Program-made: the position numbers and the translations under genes
Notes under the pieces: model-generated
Database searches by the model: none
Seen by the model: the letters and a program-made list of their open reading frames with translations, nothing else
What the model was told of the DNA's origin: nothing
Shown here: positions 5,778 to 11,042 of the stretch, one piece after another
Layout of the letters: every line of letters begins with the position of its first letter
Position numbering within the stretch: the first letter of the stretch is position 1
Source: Haloarculaceae archaeon
Lineage (GTDB): Archaea; Halobacteriota; Halobacteria; Halobacteriales; Haloarculaceae
Length of the DNA stretch: 12,257 nucleotides
NCBI GenBank assembly: GCA_018609665.1
Contig: JAHENN010000228.1
Coordinates: 1-12,257 of the forward strand
Direction of reading: 5' to 3'

Positions 5778-6926
5778 ATGGAGCCGCTGTTGGTCGTCGG
5801 CCTGGCCGTCGCGGTCTTCGTCGGGTACAACATCGGCGGCGCCAACACGGCCCCGGCGTTCGGCCCCGCGGTCGGCGCCGGCGTGCTCGGGAAGCTGCTG
5901 GCGGCCGGGCTCATGACGGTGTTCTTCCTCGCCGGCGGCTGGACCTTCGGCCGGGAGGTTATCGGGACGCTCGGCGGCGACATCGTCCCCAGCGAGCTGT
6001 TCACCCTGGAGGCCAGCATCGTCGTGCTGTTCTTCATCGGGCTGGCGCTGTTCGTCTCCAACGTCTTCGGCGTACCGGCCTCGACATCGATGACCGCCGT
6101 CGGCTCGATCGCCGGGCTGGGGCTGGCGGCCGGTTCGCTGGACTGGGGGACGATGGGCCGCATCGTCTCGTGGTGGATCGTCGCCCCTATCGTCGCCTTC
6201 TGGGTCAGCGGCGTCATCGGGCGGTACTTCTACCCGCGGATCAACGCCTGGGTCGCCATCCCGGAGTCGGAGGGCAGCCCGTTCGACGGCGACGCGACGC
6301 GCCGGGAGCTGGTCGGAGCCGTCGTCGTCGTCGGCATCGGCTGTCTGATGGCCTTCTCCAGCGGCGCCTCCAACGCCGCCAACGCCATCGCCCCCCTCGT
6401 GGGAAGCGGCGAACTGGACGTCGACGCCGGCATCCTCTTGGCGACGGGCGCCGTCGGCCTCGGCGCGTTCACCATCGCCCGCCGGACGCTGGACACGATG
6501 GGCAACGACCTGACTGAACTGCCGCTGACGGCGGCCATCGTCGTCGCGGTCGTCTCGGCGACGGCCACCACCGCGCTGGCGGCCATCGGCATCCCCGCCA
6601 GTTTCGTCATCATCGCGACGATGTCCATCGTCGGCCTCGGCTGGGGCCGGGCCACCCGGACCGCGACCGCCCGCGAGGCCGTCGCCGGCGACCCCCCGAG
6701 CGTCTCCGTCGGCGCCCTGACCGCCGACGACGCCGCGACCGTCGGCGACGCCGGCGGGGGCGGCACCTCCCCGCCCATCGGCGAGGAAACCGTCGAGGAC
6801 ATCCCCGCCGCTTCTGACCTCTTCGATCCCGAGACGACCGGCCGCGTCATCCTGATGCAGAACATCGTCCCCGCCATCGCCACCGTCGGGGCGTTCCTCG
6901 TGTTCCGGCTGTTGCCGCTCATCTGA
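5778..6926 (+). CDS. PiT-family inorganic anion (phosphate-type) permease
   Basis: The 382-residue membrane protein has the inverted-repeat layout of the PiT/PHO4 family: an N-terminal signature NIGGANTAPAFGPAVGAG (18-35) with VFGVPASTSMTAVGS (96-110), and a second copy GASNAANAIAPLVGSG (196-211) with IGIPASFVIIATMS (270-283). About ten hydrophobic segments surround them, and a hydrophilic loop (291-355, rich in Asp, Gly and Thr) precedes the last helix. The family imports phosphate with a cation. Here the canonical GAND becomes GANT in the first repeat, GASN replaces it in the second, and the second PxSTT-like motif reads PASF, so transport of another anion such as sulfate is possible. ATG 5778 follows a good TATA box. 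It shares a promoter region with divergent hisA; a functional link with histidine synthesis is not evident. Confidence 0.88.
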   Translation: MEPLLVVGLAVAVFVGYNIGGANTAPAFGPAVGAGVLGKLLAAGLMTVFFLAGGWTFGREVIGTLGGDIVPSELFTLEASIVVLFFIGLALFVSNVFGVPASTSMTAVGSIAGLGLAAGSLDWGTMGRIVSWWIVAPIVAFWVSGVIGRYFYPRINAWVAIPESEGSPFDGDATRRELVGAVVVVGIGCLMAFSSGASNAANAIAPLVGSGELDVDAGILLATGAVGLGAFTIARRTLDTMGNDLTELPLTAAIVVAVVSATATTALAAIGIPASFVIIATMSIVGLGWGRATRTATAREAVAGDPPSVSVGALTADDAATVGDAGGGGTSPPIGEETVEDIPAASDLFDPETTGRVILMQNIVPAIATVGAFLVFRLLPLI

Positions 6927-6955
6927 GGCGCCGACGGCGGCACACTGTCGGTGCC
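6927..6955. promoter_or_regulatory. Inverted repeat between permease stop and ferredoxin promoter
   Basis: GGCGCCGAC (6927-6935) pairs with GTCGGTGCC (6947-6955) across an 11-base loop, with one G-U pair in RNA. It starts at the base after the permease TGA and ends 41 bp before the ferredoxin ATG. It could be a 3' hairpin of the permease mRNA or, as DNA, an operator next to the ferredoxin promoter. Neither role is proven. Confidence 0.35.
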
Positions 6956-6996
6956 AACAGCAACCTTCAAGCGGCCAGCGTTCCAACGTTCCTTTG

Positions 6997-7386
6997 ATGC
7001 CCACGGTAGAATATCTCAACTACGAAGTGCTCGACGACCACGGCTGGTCGATGGACGACGACGACCTCTTCGAGGCGGCGGCCGACGCCGGCCTCGACGG
7101 CGAGGACTACGGCTCCCTCGACGTCGCCGAGGGCGAGTACATCCTCGAGGCCGCCGAGGCCCAGGGGTACGACTGGCCCTTCTCCTGCCGGGCCGGCGCC
7201 TGCGCCAACTGCGCCGCCATCGTCAAGGAAGGCGACATCGACATGGACATGCAGCAGATCCTCTCCGACGAGGAGGTCGAGGAGAAGGACGTCCGGCTGA
7301 CCTGCATCGGCAGCCCCGCTGCCGACACCGTCAGGATCGTCTACAACGCAAAGCACCTCGACTATCTCCAGAACCGCGTCATCTGA
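6997..7386 (+). CDS. Haloarchaeal 2Fe-2S ferredoxin
   Basis: The 129-residue protein begins MPTVEYLNYEV and matches the well-studied halophilic plant-type ferredoxin along its whole length. Cluster ligands are Cys64, Cys69, Cys72 (CRAGACANC) and Cys103 (LTCIG). An acidic insertion of about 30 residues near the N-terminus (around 17-45, DDDLFEAAADAGLDGEDYG) is the known halophilic surface domain. In haloarchaea this ferredoxin is the electron acceptor of pyruvate and 2-oxoglutarate:ferredoxin oxidoreductases, which replace NAD-linked dehydrogenases. Lys119 in NAKHLDY corresponds to the lysine (118 without Met) reported as N-epsilon-acetylated in the Halobacterium protein. ATG 6997 gives the known N-terminus; a TTG one codon earlier is not needed. 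The upstream element CCTTCAAG is a poor TATA box. It is monocistronic, followed by a 356-bp gap. Confidence 0.97.
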   Translation: MPTVEYLNYEVLDDHGWSMDDDDLFEAAADAGLDGEDYGSLDVAEGEYILEAAEAQGYDWPFSCRAGACANCAAIVKEGDIDMDMQQILSDEEVEEKDVRLTCIGSPAADTVRIVYNAKHLDYLQNRVI

Positions 7387-7742
7387 GCGGCGACGGAGAC
7401 AGGCCGGTACTTTCTGCGTGTATGCTTTCGGCGGCAGAACGGCGGACAGCAACGCGTGCGGCGGCCTCGAGTCGGCCGCTCTGGCCGCCCACACACCGCC
7501 GACCGTTCGGGCCGTCAGTTCGACGCCGGTGACCGCGATGCGGGCACCGCCGTCCGTTCCGGCGGCGCAGTCGACCTCTCGGCCGTGGGCGCCGACGGTC
7601 CGCTCGCCCGCCTGACCCCGGCGACGGTCTTGCGGTCGCCCGACCCGTCGCGACTCGGCCCCGGAGCTGCCCGCGTAGTCCAACGGCGCTCACGGCTCGA
7701 TGCGCGGCAGCCGCCGGGGGAGCACGGAACCGCACGGGCGAG
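7387..7742. other. 356-bp region without a credible protein gene; several inverted repeats
   Basis: No reading frame here looks convincing: those present are Arg/Ala/Pro-rich, lack a TATA box at the right distance, or run through the ferredoxin gene on the opposite strand. The region holds three notable inverted repeats. GCGGCC/GGCCGC pairs at 7461-7479. A long imperfect hairpin at 7522-7554 has 13 of 15 positions paired around a three-base loop. GGCGAC/GTCGCC pairs at 7620-7640. I saw no tRNA, RNase P RNA or SRP RNA hallmarks. It may hold the 3' end of the ferredoxin mRNA, a non-coding RNA, or the remains of a decayed gene. Confidence 0.4.
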
Positions 7743-8357
7743 CTACGCCCGCCGTTCGAGAGCGGCCAGCAGCGTCGCCGTCTCGACGACCGTCGCGGCG
7801 GCGCCGGACAGCTGCGCCAGCGCGACCCGGTGGGTCTGCTCGGCGACGTACCGCGTGCCGTCGAGCTCCCGGTCGAAGGCCACCGTCGCGTCGTCGACGA
7901 CGTAGGGGTCGAAGCCGAGCGCGGAGGCGGTCCGGGCGGCCGTCGAGACCCGGCGGTCGGTCGTGAACCCCACCAGGACAGGGCGTTCGACGCCGGCCGT
8001 CCGGAGCCGGCTCTCGAGGTCCGTCCCGAGGAAGACGCCGCCGCCGCGGTCGGTGACGACGGGCTCGTCGTCGGCCGGCGCCGCCGCGGGCTTGAACGCG
8101 ACGCCGGGCCGGTTCGGGTGGAACGGCGACCCCGGCTCGACGGTCTCGCGTCCGACGTGGACGACGGGCAGTCCGGCCCGGCGGTAGGCCGCGAGCAGTT
8201 CCGCGACGTGGCGCTCGGCGTCGGGGTTGTTGCGGGCGCCGTGTCGGTCGTCGTCGTAGCCGCGCTGGACGCCGACGGGGACCAGCCCCGACGCCGACGG
8301 CTCGACCGCCTCCGGGTCCCTGTACGGCACCTGTGTGGCTAACCGCCGGACCGGCAT
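7743..8357 (-). CDS. Isochorismatase-fold (cysteine hydrolase family) protein with catalytic triad lost
   Basis: The 204-residue protein aligns by eye to YcaC/nicotinamidase-type cysteine hydrolases along its full length: VGVQRGYDD (28-36), ARNNPDAE, GLPVVHVGRETVEPGSPF (62-79), AFKPAAAP, GTDLESRLRTAGVERPVLVGFTTD (111-134), STAARTASALGF and YVVDDATVAFD. Members use an Asp, a Lys and a Cys. Here the Asp of the VIDVQ motif is Gly29, the Lys of VVTKR is Asp103, and the Cys of TTDHCVS is Arg136. All three were checked in the nucleotide sequence. It is thus probably not a hydrolase of the usual kind, yet the frame is intact, which suggests a binding or regulatory role or early decay. ATG 8357 is chosen over an in-frame GTG at 8369; the TATA-like element is weak. 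Upstream lies a tandem repeat and divergent pibD. Confidence 0.82.
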   Translation of the reverse strand: MPVRRLATQVPYRDPEAVEPSASGLVPVGVQRGYDDDRHGARNNPDAERHVAELLAAYRRAGLPVVHVGRETVEPGSPFHPNRPGVAFKPAAAPADDEPVVTDRGGGVFLGTDLESRLRTAGVERPVLVGFTTDRRVSTAARTASALGFDPYVVDDATVAFDRELDGTRYVAEQTHRVALAQLSGAAATVVETATLLAALERRA

Positions 8358-8394
8358 AGGCGTTCCCACGCAAGCAGTTCTTTCCAGGTCGGCG

Positions 8395-8453
8395 GGTCGA
8401 CGGCCCCGGACGCCCGGCGGGTCGGCAGCCCCGGACGCCCGGCTGGTCGACGG
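8395..8453. repeat. 25-bp tandem repeat, two full copies plus a partial third
   Basis: Copies at 8395-8419 and 8420-8444 agree at 22 of 25 positions (differences at unit positions 6, 8 and 25). A third copy begins with GGTCGACGG at 8445-8453 and then diverges. A fragment GGTCGGC (8388-8394) precedes them. Each unit contains GCCCCGGACGCCCGGC. Copies 1 and 3 contain the palindrome GTCGAC, 50 bp apart. The array fills the intergenic region between the isochorismatase-fold gene and pibD and could be a regulatory or slippage-generated element. Confidence 0.7.
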
Positions 8454-8482
8454 TCGTCTCGGCGGCGGACGGAGGCCACGAG

Positions 8483-8488
8483 TTTATG
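8483..8488 (+). promoter_or_regulatory. TATA-like TTTATG that overlaps the first possible pibD start
   Basis: TTTATG lies 25-30 nt before an in-frame GTG at 8513, matching the promoter spacing seen elsewhere in the window, yet its last three bases are the ATG at 8486. If it is the TATA box, translation should start at 8513. If GGAGG at 8471-8475 is a ribosome binding site, translation starts at 8486. Confidence 0.35.
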
Positions 8489-9499
8489 AGGGAGGTGACC
8501 GCAACCCGAGCCGTGTCGCTGGTATTCGGAGTCGCGAGCGGGCCGGACCTGCTGCGGCTGGTCGCGGTGCCGGTGCTCGGGTGGGCGGCGCTGCGGGACG
8601 TCCGGACGCGCCGCGTCCCGAACCGGGCGTGGCTCCCGCTGGTCGTCGCCGGCGTCGTCGCGCTCGCCTGGGACGTGCTGCTGGTCGCCGGCGGCCGGGC
8701 GTGGCCGCTGTTCGCCCTGCGGGTCGGGCTGTCGCTGGGGCTGGTCGCGCCGCTGGGCTATCTCTTCTGGCGGCTGGGCGGCTTCGGCGGCGCCGACGCC
8801 AAGGCGGTGATGTCGCTCGCGGTGCTGCTGCCGGCCAACCCGCAGTACTACCCGCCGGCGGCGCTGGACGCGGCGACCGTCTACCCGCTGCAGCCCGCCC
8901 CGCTCGGCGTCTTCTCGCTGACCGTCCTCTCGAACACGGTGCTGGTGGGGCTGGCGTACCCGCTGGTGCTGGCGCTGCGGAACCTGCCCCGCGGAGAGTT
9001 CACGCCGGCGATGTTCGTCGGCCGGCCGGTCGCGGTCGAGGAGATCGTCGCGGAGTACGGCCGGCTGCTGGAGTCGCCGTCGGGGTTCACCCGCCGGGGG
9101 CTCGACGTCGACGCGCTGCGGATGTACCTCCGCTGGCGCGGGGTGACCCTTAAGGAGGTGCGGGCGGCGCCGGACCGGTACCGGCACCCGCTGCCAACGG
9201 AGCGGAACGACCCCGGCGACGGGTCGGTCGGCGACCGGGCGGCGACCGACGGCGGCAGCGAGCCGGCCGTCCGGCCGCTCGATGCGTGGGGCGCCGAGCG
9301 GTTCCTCGAGGCCCACCGGGCCTACGGCACCACGCCCGACGAACTCCGCGGGGGGCTGGAGGTGCTGACCGACCCCGACCGCGAGGTCGTCTGGCTGACG
9401 CCGGGCGTACCCTTTCTGCTGCCGATGTTCGTCGGGCTGGTCGTGGCGCTGTCGTACGGCGACCTGCTGTTCGTGCTGCTGTCGGTGCTGGGCGTCTGA
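8486..9499 (+). CDS. pibD: Archaeal type IV prepilin/prearchaellin peptidase
   Basis: The 337-residue polytopic membrane protein belongs to the A24 aspartic peptidases, which cleave class III signal peptides of archaellins and type IV pilins at the cytoplasmic face of the membrane. The two catalytic aspartates are visible: Asp38 in RDVRTRRVPNRAW and Asp104 in GGFGGADAKAV, the haloarchaeal form of the GxGD motif. Hydrophobic segments lie around 21-37, 48-70, 76-96, 105-118 and 140-165, then a soluble region of about 140 residues (166-305), then a final hydrophobic segment (308-337). The long soluble insert before the last helix makes it larger than bacterial PilD cores. No methyltransferase domain is present. 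The start is uncertain: ATG 8486 has GGAGG ten bases upstream, while GTG 8513 has a well-placed TATA box and would give 328 residues. No pilin gene is nearby. Confidence 0.9.
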   Translation: MREVTATRAVSLVFGVASGPDLLRLVAVPVLGWAALRDVRTRRVPNRAWLPLVVAGVVALAWDVLLVAGGRAWPLFALRVGLSLGLVAPLGYLFWRLGGFGGADAKAVMSLAVLLPANPQYYPPAALDAATVYPLQPAPLGVFSLTVLSNTVLVGLAYPLVLALRNLPRGEFTPAMFVGRPVAVEEIVAEYGRLLESPSGFTRRGLDVDALRMYLRWRGVTLKEVRAAPDRYRHPLPTERNDPGDGSVGDRAATDGGSEPAVRPLDAWGAERFLEAHRAYGTTPDELRGGLEVLTDPDREVVWLTPGVPFLLPMFVGLVVALSYGDLLFVLLSVLGV

Positions 9500-9502
9500 A
9501 CG

Positions 9503-9514
9503 AAAAGGCCTATC
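9503..9514 (+). promoter_or_regulatory. Promoter-like elements for hisI
   Basis: AAAAGG (9503-9508) lies 25-30 nt before GTG 9533, and CCTATC (9509-9514) lies 25-30 nt before GTG 9539, so either in-frame start has a suitable element. Both lie just past the pibD stop, so hisI probably has its own promoter. Confidence 0.4.
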
Positions 9515-9532
9515 TCCCCGAACGGCCCAGGT

Positions 9533-9904
9533 GTGGCCGTGACTCCCGAGCTCGCCTTCGACGAGCAGGACCTGCTTCCCGCCGTCGCACAGGACGCCGA
9601 CTCCGGGGACGTGCTGATGCTCGCCTACGTCTCGAAGGAGGCCCTCGAGCGGACCCGCGAGACGGGGGAGGCCCACTACTACTCCCGGAGCCGCGAGGAG
9701 CTGTGGCGGAAGGGCGCCACGAGCGGCCACACCCAGCGCGTCGAGGAGGTCCGGGTCGACTGCGACGGCGACGCGCTGCTGTACGTCGTCGAGCAGGCCG
9801 GCGGCGCCTGCCACACCGGCTTCGATAGCTGCTTCCACCGGACCGTCGACGGCGAGACCGTCGGCGACCGGGTCTTCGACCCCGACGATGTCTACGGGGA
9901 GTGA
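9533..9904 (+). CDS. hisI: Phosphoribosyl-AMP cyclohydrolase
   Basis: The 123-residue protein opens the purine ring of phosphoribosyl-AMP, the third step of histidine synthesis. Hallmarks are WRKGATSGHTQ (59-69), the metal-binding DCDGD (Asp76, Cys77, Asp78, Asp80), and GGACHTGFDSCF with Cys93 and Cys100, which together with Cys77 bind zinc in the dimeric archaeal enzyme. It lacks the HisE pyrophosphohydrolase domain fused to it in many bacteria, so hisE must be elsewhere. The start is a GTG: 9533 gives 123 residues and 9539 gives 121 (MTPELAFDEQDL), and I cannot separate them. It starts 33 bp after pibD, and its last 17 bases overlap the start of the coiled-coil gene, which predicts translational coupling. 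Confidence 0.95.
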   Translation: MAVTPELAFDEQDLLPAVAQDADSGDVLMLAYVSKEALERTRETGEAHYYSRSREELWRKGATSGHTQRVEEVRVDCDGDALLYVVEQAGGACHTGFDSCFHRTVDGETVGDRVFDPDDVYGE

Positions 9905-11042
9905 CGCCGACGCCGGTGCCACCGAGGAGCCGCTCGCGGCGCTGGAGGCCGCCCACGAGCGGCTCGAGGGGTTGCGCGCGGCGCCGCCGGCCGACCCCGA
10001 TGCCGTCGACACCGTCGCCGACGCCTACGAGGCCGTCGCCGAGGTGCTGGACCGCTGGGAGGAACGGGCCACCGACTGGGACGACTTCGAGGGGTACGTC
10101 GAGTTCCGGGACGACCTCTCGGAGACGATGGCGTCGATCCCCGAGGACGTCCCCGAGAGCGAGGCGTTCCTCGCCGCCGACGGCCACGTCAAGACGAGCG
10201 GCGTCTCGAAGTCGCTGACGTCGGGCGACTTCGAGGCCGCCCGCGAGGCGCTGGCGCCGGCCCGCGAGTACGCCGACTACCGCGAGGAACTCGAGGCGGT
10301 CCGGAGCCGCTACCGGCGGGCCTACAGGGCCGCCGAGCGCCGGCGCCGCGAACTCGACGACCGAATCGACGACCTCGAACGGCTGCGGCGGCTCGGCGCG
10401 GCCGACCTCGAGGCGCCCGTCGAGCGACTGCGGGAGCCGGTCGAGCGCTACGACGAGGCGGTGACCGGGGCGTTCGACGCCTTCCGCGAGGACGCATCCG
10501 CCCGGGAGTTCCTCGGCGTCGTCGAGACCGCCGCCGGCTACCCGCTCGTGGACATCCGGGCGCCGCCGTCGGAGCTGCTGGCGTACGTCGAGTCGGCGCC
10601 GGCCGGCGACCGTCCCGTCCCGGAGCTGCTGGCGTACGCGGAGTACTCGACGTCGAAGCTCTCCCACTACGTCGCGGAGCCGGCGCGGCTGAAGCGGCGG
10701 GTCGCGACGAACCGGACGTACCTCGAGGAGCTGTCGGCGGCGCCGCTGTGCGTCGGCTGGCCGCCGCCGCCGCCCGACCGGCTCCGCTTTCGGAGCGAGG
10801 AGCTGCTGTCGGTCGTCGACCGGTTCGCCGGTGCCGAGACGGTCCGGGCCATCCGGGCGGTGCGGGACCGCACGCGCGACGACGACTACGGCCGGCTCCG
10901 GGAGGCCGCCGTCGCCCGCGCGGAGCTGACCGACGCCGAGCGCCGCCGGCTGGAGTCCGGCGCCGTCGCCGAGGAACTGGAGACCGCCCGCGAGCGGCGC
11001 CGCCGGCTGACGGAGGCGCTGGAGCGCTACGACCCGCCCTGA
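9888..11042 (+). CDS. Charged, mostly helical coiled-coil protein of unknown function
   Basis: The 384-residue protein has no signal peptide or membrane helix. It is dominated by Glu, Arg, Ala and Leu, with predicted coiled coil at about 10-60, 115-200 and 335-380 (RRRRELDDRIDDLERLRRL, AEELETARERRRRLTEALE). A less charged centre (205-310) holds a repeated ELLAY motif (229-233 and 246-250) and a proline run GWPPPPPDRLRF (290-301). It looks like a haloarchaea-specific family; I recall such proteins as DUF7118, but this is unverified. ATG 9888 lies inside the end of hisI in another frame, giving a 17-base overlap and probable coupled translation. The 3' end overlaps the convergent phosphohexomutase gene by 16 bases. 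The context gives no clear function; a scaffold or nucleic-acid-linked role is only a possibility. Confidence 0.85.
   Translation: MSTGSDADAGATEEPLAALEAAHERLEGLRAAPPADPDAVDTVADAYEAVAEVLDRWEERATDWDDFEGYVEFRDDLSETMASIPEDVPESEAFLAADGHVKTSGVSKSLTSGDFEAAREALAPAREYADYREELEAVRSRYRRAYRAAERRRRELDDRIDDLERLRRLGAADLEAPVERLREPVERYDEAVTGAFDAFREDASAREFLGVVETAAGYPLVDIRAPPSELLAYVESAPAGDRPVPELLAYAEYSTSKLSHYVAEPARLKRRVATNRTYLEELSAAPLCVGWPPPPPDRLRFRSEELLSVVDRFAGAETVRAIRAVRDRTRDDDYGRLREAAVARAELTDAERRRLESGAVAEELETARERRRRLTEALERYDPP
10570..10638 (+). repeat. 18-bp direct repeat inside the coiled-coil gene
   Basis: The 18 bases CGGAGCTGCTGGCGTACG occur at 10570-10587 and again at 10621-10638, 51 bp apart and in the same reading frame, so the peptide ELLAY repeats with a 17-residue period. 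This points to a small internal duplication or two equivalent helices. Confidence 0.7.

Noticed and set aside
3884..6217. A 777-codon open frame on the minus strand
   Set aside because: Its product is a run of Arg, Gly, Pro and Ala that crosses hisB, hisA and the permease gene in other frames. Long antisense frames arise readily at this GC content.
5322..7019. A 565-codon minus-strand frame opposite the permease gene
   Set aside because: Low-complexity Asp/Gly/Arg product mirroring the permease codons; no plausible promoter or motif.
7461..7479. Six-pair hairpin as a ferredoxin terminator
   Set aside because: It lies 75 bp past the stop with no T-tract, and six-pair GC stems are expected by chance here. 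Mentioned only as part of the structured region.
7418..7615. A 65-codon plus-strand frame after ferredoxin
   Set aside because: Starts at GTG with no TATA element at the right distance; the composition (Ala, Pro, Ser, Thr) has no recognisable feature. Kept within the gene-free region entry.
7667..7712. A tRNA-like look (TAGTCCAACGG between near-complementary CTGCC/GGCAG ends)
   Set aside because: No T-loop GTTCGA-type sequence at the proper spacing, no anticodon stem and an imperfect acceptor stem.
7379..7735. A 118-codon minus-strand frame downstream of the isochorismatase-fold gene
   Set aside because: Strongly Arg-rich and overlaps the end of the ferredoxin gene; resembles other shadow frames.
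8339..10012. A 557-codon minus-strand frame opposite pibD and hisI
   Set aside because: It is the antisense shadow of genes with clear family motifs; the product is Gln/Arg/Pro-rich with no domain.
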